This document shows, one piece after another, positions 10,569-22,915 of a stretch of 64,000 bases of DNA. The notes beneath the pieces were generated by a model. The model worked only from the letters and a program-made list of their open reading frames with translations, was not told the origin of the DNA and did no database searches. This stretch comes from Podaxis mareebaensis (lineage: Eukaryota; Basidiomycota; Agaricomycetes; Agaricales; Agaricaceae), in NCBI GenBank assembly GCA_018524725.1, contig JAEUWP010000556.1:29992-93991 (forward strand), read 5' to 3'. Position numbers and translations under genes: made by a program. The stretch's first letter is position 1; the number at the start of each line of letters is the position of its first letter.

Positions 10569-12618
10569 TCAATTATGCGCCTTTCTGTCATGCTTCAATC
10601 TCTTTGATAACGTCTTGAGCTTTTGCAAGAAATTGCCCTTTCCTCGGCCGTGTCGTTCCTGCGGTCCAGGACCACCCGGCCCTGGCTCAACCAGTTTCGC
10701 TGCATTCGGTCCAGCCGTAGCCCGTCCAACATGTGGATTGTTAGGGCTCGTCATCGGTGATGCAGGGCGATCCTGTCCAACTCCCTCCTCATGATCTCGC
10801 AATCGCAGTGGGCTCCCGTCGTGCTTGGATGTCGACGGCTCCGTAAATCTCGACTTTACGCGCGGGCTATCGCTTCCTTCTTTCTCGTGTCCTGTTGTTG
10901 CAGTGTTAGAGTGCACTTTTTCCATTGAGGACTTCGCGGGGAGAGAACTGCCGTCGCCATCTTTTGTGATAGACTTCGGGGGTATGGCGGTGGGGCCCTT
11001 AGATTCTCCAATTGCGAGACCTCGATCCTCGTCGCGGTCCAGTGCGGCTTGGTACTGTTCCTCGAGTGGAACACCTTTCCACCGAGCGCCCTCTTTCCCG
11101 AGTGGATGCGTTCGTGGTTTCGTATTAACGGTTTGATTGTCCTGTAACACCATTGTTATCGGCTATGAGGGCGGACCAGTGATAAATTAGCGTACCATTT
11201 CCCCAACCTTCTGCTTTTCCTCGCTCGGCCTTGCTTTGTTTTCGACATGCGCCGTATCTGCATCGTGATTTGGCGTTGTGGTGGCTTGCACGTTGTCCTG
11301 CCCCTTCGTTTCCTCCCTTTCAACTGGGCTATCGCTGTTCAGGGTCCCATCAGGCTCTCCAGTGGGTCCCGCGCCGATCCCTGCATTTCTTTCCGCCTGT
11401 AACATCGTTGGACCGGTAATACCAGGACCGGGACCCGGCCCTGCCGCAATTCCCGAACCTGGTCCAGTGACAATTCCTCCTCCACCTGGACGCAACTTAA
11501 CCCCGACTCCACCGTGGTTAACGACGCCATCAGGATGTCCTGTATCGTCGTGAGCCTCGCAAAACCAAAGGAGTCATGTACATGCTCACCCCTCATCTCA
11601 GGAAGCGGGTCGTCCATCAAGTTTGCATGGCCCTCGGGAAGGCCATATGAAGGTGCGGTTCGCACTTGCGTGTCAGCTTGATGGATGATGCCGCCGCCGC
11701 CTATGCTGCTTCCTGTATAGCTGTAAGGGGTTGGCGCTACATCCATTTCGTTACGCTGTCGCTCCGAAATTGCAAGCGACCCAGGCTGAGTCTTCGTGCT
11801 CGCGTTATCACTTGCCCGTCCGCTGGCCAGATTGTCGGGCGTTCTTGCATCATAAGAGTTTGGATTGAACTTGGATGGTCCATTGACGCCTAATTTCCCG
11901 AAACCGTAAATGAAGATGTCATGGGTTAATGAAACAGGAAGTCATCAAGTATAGATCGAACGAACCGACTGGCCTAGATGTTTCTATTGGGGTGGGACCG
12001 GATTCGTTACTGGAGCCGTGTTGGACATCATGGCTGCCTTGAGTTTGACCGTTGGTGGCGCGTAAGCCACGATTTATGAGAATGAAACCGCCTCCTGTTG
12101 TAGGGGTCGTTTCACGCTCGTCAATGGGTGAAATTACCTCGGCTTCCTGATTTGGTTGTGGAGCGCCTAAGTAAAGACCTTAGGTAACCAGTTTAGAGAA
12201 ATAGGCTTTGAATGAACACACCGAGGTATTCAGCAACACCATTCGGAATGTATCCACGCACTGCTGAACCCGCGTTTTGCGCCATCCTTCTTATGTCTTC
12301 TTGGCTGGGAACATATTGGCCTGCGGCATGCAGATACTCCTTTGCCGTTTCTCTCACTTCTTCGAAGGAAGGACCAGGCTCCAAGGAACTGGGGGTATAA
12401 GGATATGCTCCAGGAAGGTTCGGGCCAGGGGTTCCAGTTGCAGAGTGGAACTGCTCCGTCGAATCAAATGTAGAAGTCGCATTGTTCGCCCACTCGCCAA
12501 CGGGGTCTATCTTCAACTGCGGTGACGAGGGTGATTTGGACCTTCGAGATCCCAAACTGGATCGCTGCTCAACACCAACGTTGCCATTGGCGGTGCTATC
12601 CGCCAGGATTTCGGACAT
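10569..12618 (-). CDS. Hypothetical low-complexity protein (about 604 aa)
   Basis: Five exons in phase: 12618-12222, 12166-11966, 11889-11590, 11539-11196, 11141-10569, stop at 10569. The N-terminal exon has a short ordered-looking stretch (EEVRETAKEYLHAAGQYVPS, then EDIRRMAQNAGSAVRGYIP). The middle is rich in Gly/Pro, with a run of PGPGPGP type. The C-terminus is strongly basic (LQKLKTLSKRLKHDRK). No signal peptide, membrane segment or domain is visible. Such proteins with a basic helical end are often annotated only as hypothetical in Agaricomycetes. It faces the hydrolase gene tail to tail, 165 bp apart. The function is unknown. Confidence 0.7.
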
Positions 12619-12991
12619 AGAAGTAGAATGTGTTTCGGGAAGTTACGAAGGTATATGTACAAGGACAGGGGAATGTTTGCCTGCAAAATCGGGAGGGATG
12701 AGAAGGTATTAAGTGTGAAGTGATGAACCCCTTCTCGTATATACCAGGGGAGAGGACTCTGACGTCATCCCCATGCACCTCATTCCATTATTTGGCAAAC
12801 GCCCCCGAATCAAACAGAGGGGGGAAGTCGACACAGCACGGCAGGCTGCACCGTAGTCGGCACGCCAGCATCTTCACACACGCCTATAAACCATGTCGTG
12901 AGTTTCGAGTTGTATTTGCAGATCTGGTTGGATATGGTGACAACGTACGGGGCTTGAACTTGGTTGAAGTGGGCTATATGTAACAATGACA

Positions 12992-14565
12992 TCACACAAC
13001 TTCTGGATATGCTGCCTGCATGGCCCCTGTCGTCAGATCCATAGCTCCGCTTAATTCAGTGAGGAGGAGGTCACTGCGCGGTCTGGTCGTTGTGGAGGTG
13101 AGGCCGCCTCCCATCCCAATGACTCGCATATGTAGCATGACCCTGCACGCCAGGACATTGTGCATTACCCGCTGAAAACTATATCACCAGGACAAAGTTA
13201 TTTTGGGATACGAACCCAGATTTTCTGGTCTACGCACGTGTTGAGCAGACCCACAAGTTCCACAGGGCCAAAGAGGAGTACTAGCACATTGCCCGCTCCA
13301 ATCACTGGTGGAGGAGACTCATGTAAGGCATAGCAAACGTGCAGGGGGAGTTCTTACCGAAAAGAGAAACAAAATAGAGTGCGCCATCTCGAAAGACGAT
13401 TGAGAGTAACAGATTGCTTGCATGCCGATAGCGTTTCAGACAAACCCAGAGCGTAAGAACCATCAAAACTAAGGCCAATCAGAACCCGGGATAGTGCAAG
13501 ACAGGTTCGGCAAAGACGCACCCAAGTCTAGAAGCATGACGCAAGCATAATCAACGAACAGGATTTTACTGCCTTTCACGGGGAAGCAACCAAGTGTTGC
13601 GGGGAGAGGAGGACGTCCGACTGCAGGATTTGGCTCGTGAGATGATCTGGACGAGGGGAAAGGATTGGATCATACATTCAAGAGACTTCAAGAACTTGCT
13701 TAGAACATAGATAGCTACGATAAGAATGGCCTGTATGTGCGTTAATCAAGCTGGAAACGTTAGGAATGAAGGCGCTTACTAGTACGATAACAACGAGGAA
13801 AACCAAAATCTGGCGACTACTTTCCCAGAGAGCATAGGTTCGTAGACATAGAATCGCTGCGTACCATGGCATCATTAAGAAACCAAAGTAGGCGACCGTT
13901 TCTAAAATGCTTACCTTCTGCCGCTGTTATACCGACGACAGTTGACCCTGGCGTTCGGGGTGTTGATAGTTGACAAATATCGAAGGATGTAGTAATGACT
14001 ACTCACAAGCAGCGATGGCATATGTTGTTTTGCACACCTGGTTACATTGAGCGCTTGAGCGACCGTGAAAGAATAAAACAAGTGGCATATACCATAACAG
14101 AAGGACGAAAAATAAAAGAGTCTATATGGGGTCATCAGCATAGCAGATCTCCAGAGGAGGTATTTTTATGACTTACGATAAACCTGAACTGTTGCATCAA
14201 GGAACGTAGAATAACGTGCGACAATGAAAAAGACTTTAGCAAAACTTGTTCGAGTTGGCCAGATGAAGGTAATCTGAAGTCGCAAGTTGAATAAACCTCA
14301 AACCGTGAACGTTGTTAATAGTCTCTCACCTCCAATCCTATTGTCTGGAGGTAATCGCAAATGAAGATAGTAGCACTCGCGACTATGCGGGGATTATAGT
14401 CAGAGCGACAAAATATAATAGAATAATTGAATACTAACGGATAACACACTGCAAGAGAACCGATATCAAACTTTTGGGATGTTGGATAGTCAAGGCGCGC
14501 ACCTTCACCACTTGGCTTAGAAAAGCAGAATGAATCTCGTTGTCAAGATTTGACACCTCTTCCAT
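12992..14565 (-). CDS. DUF6533-type seven-transmembrane protein, copy 2
   Basis: Paralogue of the plus-strand gene at 6253-7771. The start ATG (first base 14565) gives MEEVSNLDNEIHSAFLSQVVK, then after introns FICDYLQT, ITFIWPTRTSFAKVFFIVAR, LCLRTYALWESSRQILVFLV, SKILFVDYACVMLLDL and LLLSIVFRDGALYFVSLF. The final exon contains FQRVMHNVLACRVMLHMRV and ends at TGA 12994-12992. The shared landmarks, in the same order with introns at similar places, are WPTRT, RTYA.W..SR, FRDGALYF and FQR.M..VL.CRV.L. It is a membrane protein of unknown function. Exact borders of the early exons (14200-14500) are approximate. Confidence 0.75.
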
Positions 14566-16740
14566 AGGGCGGTGGCGTATCAGCGTGCTAAAAAAATTAA
14601 ACAAGCTACACAGAAGTACTACTCAGACCATCTTGGAGAATATTCGGGAAGCGTAGGGCATACCTTGCCAATGCCAAACTGCAGAAACATGAGAAGGCTT
14701 GCGTATTTTGACAGAAGTAAGCCGATGCGAAAGTGCGTCTTCCCGAAGTGTTCAGCAGCTCAAAGAAAAACCAGACACGGCGATTTATCCAACAGTGGGA
14801 CGAGGATATAGAAGCAGTCTGATGGTCTATACAGAGGGGGGAACGAACCAAGAAAAAACCCCTTTGCAATGCTCCATGTTGCGAAAGTAACGCATCACAG
14901 CGATGATTTCTGGAGTGTCCCATTCGCTCGTCGTAACGCGTGACGCCAGGGGTCATTGTGTTTGTTTTTTGTGAAGTCTTGTGATCCTCGACAGGCGAGC
15001 AGCTAACCCCTGAATCAGCCCTGGTTTCAGGTGGTCTGTTCTTTAATCGGCCTCAATTTCCATGGGAGTAAGTTCTTGATGGATGGGCCTCCAGTTATCC
15101 GTTGCCCTGGACGTACTAGTCTGAATTGTCCCATCCACTTCCAATATTTGGGTGGACTGGATTCGTGTTTCTCCATGACTTTATGACGCATTCTCTTCTG
15201 ATTGCCTTGACGTAAACTTTGTTGGTGTTCATTACTACATAGTCCATACTTTAAATCGATGATTTGATTTATAATCAGGGGCTTTAACAACTAAAACCAG
15301 CTACATAATGGCCATGGATAACGTCTGAATTTGGTTCTTCGATGAGCCCTTGAATCGGAACGACGAACATTCTAGGAAGTTCTATTGCACATGGAGGGTG
15401 GGGACTCATGACGTTTGTGAGTGCAGGCGAGGGTGGAGTTGCAGGATAGGTGGGTAGAGTCCAGTTGCTAGGTTTCAGTAGCTACTCGTTAGGCGGCTGT
15501 GTATTGATTAAAGACGAATGGCCGGCGCGTAGCTCTGGCGGCAACTGGTACATACTGCACAGCACGCTACAGTGACCTGAACCGTACAATACAGCGCAGA
15601 ACCTTGTACTTCGTGTTTGACAGCCATAGAGGTAGCATAGTATATGATATAGCTAAGGTCATAAGCTTGAGTAGTCGTCCTGTGGCTAGTGGAAATAGCA
15701 CCAGCATTTACTACCGGTACTATGAAACTGAGGTTTCGTTCAGGGGATAGGCACCTATATTGTGTAATATTCAAGGTGCCTTCCAGGTTAAGTCATCATC
15801 GCATAAATCCATACCTCCTTGTATGTGGGGAATATTTGTATGCTTTGTCAGACCAGACGTAGCTTGAGTTGGCAATAGCGGGTAGTAAGCCCTTGCACTC
15901 GTATAACCTAGATACATATTGAAAGTAGAAGATTTTTCATTGTTGTTCAATGGTCTCTGTAATCTATAGTCGGTCGTCGCTAGGCTTTGGTGAATCTTTT
16001 GTTCAACCTTTCCCGTGCTGTGAGGCAACCTAACGCACAAAAATATACGACTACTTTTGTCACAACTGATTACCATAAAGAATGCTCTTCCGGCATTGTA
16101 CTATAAATAGGCTAGGCAGTCGTCAAGAATTGGACAGGCGAGACGCTCAATATATACTTATTCGACTACTTTATGCAGGTAGTGCGAGTAATCAGGATGT
16201 AATACAACATGATATGTATAGGTTACCTGCTTTATTTTATCACCACATTGGGTTACAACCAGCTCTTCTTCGTGGTCGAACATATATAGCGTCTTTATTG
16301 TGTACCGATGAGCACCTTTCTTGTACTTCTTGGTCTCGTCTTGCATCACAGCTTTGTACAGCTATGTAGGCTATCCTTGGAGCTACTCATGGAGAATTGA
16401 AAGAAATCCGTTCTAAGGGTTTATACATGGAGAAAGTGGAGGGAAGGCACTGGATTCTAATGTTTGGTCCACGCTTTACCTCGACCTGAGTGTTATGTAT
16501 AAAGCACGGGCCTACTTGTGCTCGTCAAGGCAAATGCAGTGCACTGCAACAAGCGTGATTGGCACAAGGCTTTCCATTTTCATTGTGTTCATCATACATT
16601 TCCCCATCTCCAAGACGAAAGCGCTGATGTGGACTCTATCCCTATGCATAGTTCAATGCACAGCAAGCTTGGACAGTCACAATAGCATCTCAAGTGCTTT
16701 CAGGGCAGAAAAGCACCGGCTTACCACGTAGTTGTAACCA
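14566..16740. other. Gene-poor region
   Basis: About 2.2 kb without a gene I can defend. Two frames start with ATG and have protein-like content but no family: a minus-strand 101-codon frame at 15771-16076 and a plus-strand 95-codon frame at 16082-16369, which face away from each other. Neither has splice partners or a clear promoter. They may be chance or remnants. Confidence 0.3.
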
Positions 16741-16749
16741 TATAAAAAG
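16741..16749 (+). promoter_or_regulatory. TATA box of the 16804 gene
   Basis: TATAAAAAG lies 55 bp before the ATG at 16804, a usual position for a fungal TATA element. Confidence 0.55.
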
Positions 16750-16803
16750 CAGCCACGTCGCGATGACCATCCCATCTCATCAACCTCACACCCACTCAAC
16801 GCG

Positions 16804-17559
16804 ATGGCGACAAGCTTTGTCTACACACCTATCCCAAGAGCATACACCCTCAGCCCCATGAAGATGTTCGGCTACAAGACACCAGCTCAGCACCTCCATG
16901 ATCTGGCCATTCCCGAGAACCCGGAGATTGAAAGGCCGCTTGCACAGCAAGCACTTATTAGCATTCCCGGATTGTTTTCACCTTGGTTTCATCATATTGG
17001 CCACCGGCGCCAGCATACAGCAGCCCTCTTTGATCCCATGGACGAGATCATCCGACCTACCAAGAAATTCGATCACTGTGCATGGCCAAATAACCCCGTT
17101 GCTCCCACTTCATCGTCTACTACTTCCACTAGTGGGTTCAGGTCCATCGCGGTCACCACCCTGGAATCCGACCCTGCCATTACCCCCGATGACGCCACAT
17201 TGTCTGCCACTTCCAGCTCTGCCACCGGGACTATTATGCATCGCGAGTCTAGCATCCGCCTCACGGATCCTCTGAATACTACCAAAGGCGCAAAGGGCTT
17301 CCCGGTCTTTGAGGACGAAGAGGATTTGGTGGACTTTGCAAATCACAGGGGGTATCTCGGTGTCGATTTCCTCGAGATGAGCGGTGACAAGTTGCGGGTC
17401 ACTCCTCCACCAGGATCTGCCAGTCGCCTCGCGAGGATTTTGAAAGAAAGGCGAGAGCGGGATAAGCCGTATGAGACAAGAACATGGGGGTTCAGGCCGT
17501 TTGACACGCCAGACCCCATCTTGGTGGACGGCCCAAACACCACAACAACGCCCACTTGA
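16804..17559 (+). CDS. Hypothetical single-exon protein (251 aa)
   Basis: An intronless frame with a TATA box upstream and an ATG in good context (GCGATGGCG). The N-terminal 75 residues look ordered (tyrosine, histidine and proline rich). A Ser/Thr-rich linker follows at about residues 100-150. A second ordered part contains FPVFEDEEDLVDFANHRGYL, and a charged helix (LARILKERRERDKPYE) lies near the end. No signal peptide or membrane helix. I do not recognise the family. Composition and codon use look like a real gene, and intronless genes are rare in this window, which makes it slightly unusual. Confidence 0.6.
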   Translation: MATSFVYTPIPRAYTLSPMKMFGYKTPAQHLHDLAIPENPEIERPLAQQALISIPGLFSPWFHHIGHRRQHTAALFDPMDEIIRPTKKFDHCAWPNNPVAPTSSSTTSTSGFRSIAVTTLESDPAITPDDATLSATSSSATGTIMHRESSIRLTDPLNTTKGAKGFPVFEDEEDLVDFANHRGYLGVDFLEMSGDKLRVTPPPGSASRLARILKERRERDKPYETRTWGFRPFDTPDPILVDGPNTTTTPT

Positions 17560-20500
17560 GACCATCGCGGCAGAGTGTGACTAAGGCAACAGCCTATTGG
17601 AGCGTACTCAAGCTCCCCCGGGCCTGAGTTGGCGTTGGACCACCCATAGATTGCAGACTACAGATGAGCACCGCCGAAGTTGTTACTTCAACAGACTCTT
17701 CCCATCCTTCTATGATACTTCCGTCTCTAGCTGATTTTCCTTCCCATTTACCCACTCTGTACTTCTAGAACATTTGCGGACGGATTATGTGGACGATTAT
17801 TATAGCACCCTTTCGGGTTTAGGCATAGTAGTGTTCCCTCTTCCGGCGGAAATATCGAGAGACGCTCAAGGATACTACTGTAGCGATACCACTTCTCTAT
17901 CTTAAGTTTCTTTTCTACTCTGTGTACTGCCAGAGCGAGAGACTGAGACATCTTCGATCTTGAGACCAGGATCAAAAACCTTGTCTGAAGTATCACTCAA
18001 ACATCAAGAAACCTCCAGAGCCCAACCCCCAGGCGTTAATCTTCCTCCCTGATCCGTTCGGTCCATCAACGCCCACTAAAATGAATGTGGCATATCACTG
18101 CCACCATCTTTCATAGAGGCCATCGCACTGATACCCATCTCGCGCATTCGCTCAATTAAAATTAACAATAAAGGCAGTGCCCGTCCACTATATAATACAT
18201 AAACTATGCTCAGATGCGGGCATCACTGGTTTTAGTTCATCCGATGCTCGCACCATCAAAGAAGCACCAAGACGCTGTGACGTCTTTGACAACCGATGGA
18301 ATAATGTTCCAATCAGCTCGGATCTATTCAAACGTCTGTTGTAGATAGATGCACGCTTGTCGACCACGTGTAGAGTACAGCGCTGGAGGTGCCAATAGGG
18401 AGATGATTGTGGCGTTCGAAGGCGCGGAAAGACGTATAGGCTGGACGTCGGTGTTATCGGTGGGCATGGTGACAGATATCATGAGGTACAGGGATGGGCA
18501 GAGCTTCCGCGCAAGAGGGATAATGTCGGAAGGACGCCAATGTCAATATCGGAATGTTGCGAACAGGAGGGGGCGATTAAGGAGGACTTTGGTTATGTAT
18601 GATGAAGGGGGTGAGAATTCTGAGAGCTCTCATAGTCATCACCGCTGATCTATTTCCTAAACTAGAGAATCAAATATGAGAATGCGCTTGTAAAGTTTCC
18701 AGGAGAATCAGAATTTAATCCTCGGCGCTGGGAGAAAGTAGGGGTATGCCCCGAGTCACCTCGGAGCGGAGTCGGGGTGCCCAAGTCCAGGGCTTAAATG
18801 TTAATGTCCGGGTTGACCATTTAGACGTTCGTTTAGCTAGCGAATTAGATCCAGGGCTTCAGGACCGTTGACGGTTGGAGGCTATTCTAAAAGAGCCGTA
18901 CAACTTGCCGACTTGGATAGATTTTTCTTGACTTGGGGATCAACAAAACGACTTGGCCGATGGGGAGGAAGTTGAAATCAGGGTTTTAAAAGAAGAAATC
19001 ATCTGCCGTTCCTGCAGGTATGGTCAGTCATGGGCAGTACACAAGATAGCGCTGATGTTCATTGATTTTGACGCTGGAAGATTTTGACAGGTCCGTGTAG
19101 ATGTGGCTTTGGGTCACTGAGCATTCACAGCTTATCTCCATGAAACGTAGAGGAAGCACCGCCATCATTCAGACGAACCCAATTGATATGTCAGTGCAAA
19201 AGAAGTTGAAGAAGCTGGAATGTCTTCGTCGTCAATGATTTTTCGAGGATCAAAGCTTACGCCACGTTTGCATTGAATTGTACCAAAGTTAGCATCACCC
19301 TCCTGTGGACTCGAGTATGCGCAGCATACTTATCCGAAGGTGTCTGAGAGAAGGATGGCTAGGCGATCACGTCCTGGAAGACGTCCTGAGAGGGTAAACA
19401 GTTTACCAGAATATTGTGAAAGGGAAGTACAAAATCAATGTTGGCGAATGACATAGTCAAACCCTGATTCCCTTGATATATGCTAGCTTTGGGATTCCGT
19501 CTAGGGACACGAAGAAATCTTCACACCGAGACCTACGGCGATTGAAGACACAGAAGTCTTGCCACTACACCCGTACCAGTCCCTCTCATCTATCCCAGCC
19601 TGGCCAAAAATAATGACCGACCCAGTCGGAGAAAGCAACTCCTCACGCCAACATACCTCCACTCAGTCGTACCCGACCAAAAGCTAGGTTATTTATACCC
19701 CCCGCGTACACACTGATGGCAGGGTTCCCTGCTTGTTGATGTGCGGCGGCTGGCGGCCAGGGGTTAGAGCTCGGGCTTGGAGGGTATTAAAGAAGCGAAG
19801 TCTAAGCGGGCGGAAGGGCGGCCCTGGGGTTTGGGGGGGAGGGAGTTTTGCTGGAGGGAATGGAAGTGTCGACATCAGGGATGGGGCCTAAGGGACGGGC
19901 CGGCGGAGGGTCGGACCGGCACCAATGATCATTGAAGGATACTTAGGTTATCTTTGGGTGGAATGAATGGTGTGTAATACAGAGTGACTGTCGATTTAGG
20001 TTTGGTTGCTTCGTCCGGAGGCCACGCTTTGTTTGTGGTAGCGTTAGCGTTGAGACCTGGCCAGTAGATCGACGTTCGGCTGCACCGAGATGGTTAATGA
20101 TTTCGGATACTCACATTGGGTCGAAGAGATTGGCGATGGGTGCTTGCGAAGGTGATCCCGGTTTGCTTCTTTTCGATGACGCTTTGATCGCAGGTATGCA
20201 TCCTGTCGGAGATAAAAGCTTGGTTACGTGCTTCCTTTGTTGTTACTTCGCAACTGAGCTTACTTATTATCCGTTGATTAATTCCTGAGTGTGTGAGTTG
20301 GGATGATGATGATGGTGATGGAGCCAGTGTTTTGGAAGTTGGGTGCCTGGTTTACAGTATAACCTAATGCTGCTTGATAAGGTGTGGATTTGGTGATCCA
20401 TGATACGTATGAGTGCGGCATCGGAGAGGGGAATGAGTTAATGGGTTTTTAGGTGGGTGCTTGTGCGAAGAACTAGAAGGTCGGGTTCGGCAACACTGAC

Positions 20501-22915
20501 ATAGGCCTGAGGCTTCCAATTCGTGGAGGGAAAATTAGGCGGCTGTTTTTTTGGATATTTAAACGGCAGATGAGCTCAGGCCTCACTACCGTACAAGAAT
20601 AAATATAATGCGGTACAATAATTTTCGTGGTTCTTCTATTCGAAATAATGCACGGAAAACCAGTGATTCCGTATCCTCATAGGAGTGTATCTCTTCCCTC
20701 CGTGAATGGCTGTTTCAAATTCGTAGTTGGTTGCATGCAAGCCCAGCCCCCAGCGCATAGCAATATGATATCGGCTCTGTCTCCCAGCGATGTGATATCT
20801 CCAGAGTCTAGATTCTCCACAATTCAGTGTTGCTAACCTGGCGAATTAACGAATTCGGGTGTTAAGCGACTGAATCAAAAATGTTTGAAATGATGCGCAA
20901 GGGTTTATTACATATTCTAAATATTAACCGAGATGTCCGAATGGAGCGCGCACCCCTTTTCGCGCAGTCTTCTGGACCTTTTTTAACGGCCCTTCGAGGG
21001 ATCGTTGGCGTCGATAAGGCGTAGGACGCCGCTAGTGTGCTTCTCGTACTCCGAACTATCCTTTTCCGTGATGATGTGGGTGGTTGGGATGACATTTGGT
21101 GGGTGCTTTGGTGCTGAAATGCCTGGTTGATCGGCCGCTTGCATGTGCACATGTGGTTCGCATGGAGCATTCTTGTGGGCTGTTGAGGTGTATGGACACA
21201 TCAAGGGGTTTTTGGAATGGAATGGAACCGGGGGGGGGGGGGGGCAGAGGGTAGCGGGGGGCAGCGTTTGAGTTCAACTTAGCCGATGATGAATTTGTAT
21301 GAGATTCGATGCGGGCTTGTTCACTGCCTTTTTTCGCAGGAATTATGGAATTACGAAACACGAAAATCATCACTGTGGGGACTGTAGATACATAGATTTT
21401 TTGTGCTGGTGGTATGGCGCAGCTGATGCGTTGCAGGGTCTCGTTAGACCTTCGTGCCCGGCAAGGACGTCATGAATAAGAACTTCGCGATGCGTTGATG
21501 AGATTGATGGGGATAGATCTTTTGAGGCGGCGCACTTCTTCATTAGGATGGCGGACATGATATTGTGTTGTTGATGGAGTCTTTGGTCCCGCAATGATAG
21601 TGGCAATTGCTTCCGGGCTTGCCGCCTCAAGCTGGTAAGTTGCGAGGAGTTCGTGGAACTGGGATGACGCATGTTTATAGATCAGTCGAGGAATCGACCT
21701 ATTGATGATCTACGGGTAATGGACGATGTTGTACACTTTAATTAGGTTGAGCTCGACTAGAAAACAACACGTGGGGGTATCAATCTGTCGAGGGAGCTGT
21801 TGGATGGAGATCAAGGGTGGCTGATCAAGTCAAGGAAGAAAGTTAATGGTTGCATTGTCGTGTAGCGTGGCAGAGACAAGGCGACGCCATTTAGACAAGG
21901 TTAAGAAGCTTTGTCGTCCTGGTAAACAAAGGAAAACCCCATGTCAAGTGTCATTTCCCTTGGTGTACAAGTCCAACTACGTGATGATACTATAAGTAGT
22001 AGAGAAGTAGTGCGACGTAGGTACGATCGAGTATTTTCGTTGTGCTTGACAACAGACGAGTGGGCAGTGATGATCACTATCTGCATCACAGAAAAAGTCA
22101 ACCTTTGCGACGAAAATAACAACAACGAAGGAAAAGATACTCGGGAGCGGAATGCTGGATTCCGCCGGTGATGTAGGACGTGAGCGTGTGTTCCTCCGAG
22201 ACCTATAGCTGGGCAGATCTCTCAAATTTTCTTGTACTTTGAAAAAAGAATATTTATCCTGTCGGTAGTGATCGTCGGTTCGGTTCCACGAGTGAGGCGT
22301 GGTCGCAGATGAGGCTTGCGGATTAAATATCCAGATCGAAGAACTTGCGGAACAGTAGTGCGATGTGGGACCGTCAGTTGAAGAGGACCAGTGATCATAT
22401 ACTACACGTTAATGGAGCCTCGTGGTCCAATGTTGGCCGTAGCATGGTGGGTTGATGACCGAGGGTGTGACGGTTGGAAAAGATATTTATGCCAGTGCTA
22501 GGGCGGCTCAGTGGACGCGAGAACCTAGACATTTCTTTTCGGGGAATGGTGGCTATAGAAGCGCGAACAGAGGCGTTGCGAGTGTGTATTTATGTTTGTA
22601 CCGTGGACAACTCCACGTTGTCACAGACGAAAATGAGGGCGGTGGTGAATGGAGGATGATAGACGGGGTGAAGAGGGCGGGGATTGGGAGCCATGGAGGT
22701 GGGTGGGTGCCGGCTGCTTTTTCGAGAGCCAGGCGGGGAAATCAGAGGGAGGAATGAGGAGGAATGAGGCGGTACCGAGGGGGTAGCTCCAGTGATCCTC
22801 TGATGAGGAGATGATATGGTTACTGTACGGAACAAATACATATGGCCCTTGATCTCCTGCATCGCCTCACCGACTACTACTACTTACATCCGCCTTTCTC
22901 TCTTCTTCCCTCACC
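17560..22915. other. Long gene-poor interval upstream of the Ste12 gene
   Basis: About 5.4 kb with no gene model I can build. Frames are short and lack linked splice sites. Landmarks are a G-rich tract at 21230-21260 and a (GAT)n-like purine stretch near 20305-20325. Parts could be the long regulatory region or 5' leader of the Ste12 gene. I found no LTR or transposon coding motif. Confidence 0.4.
21230..21244 (+). repeat. Homopolymer of 15 G
   Basis: Fifteen consecutive G, followed within 20 bases by GGG and a run of six G. It is able to form a G-quadruplex on paper. Confidence 0.9.
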
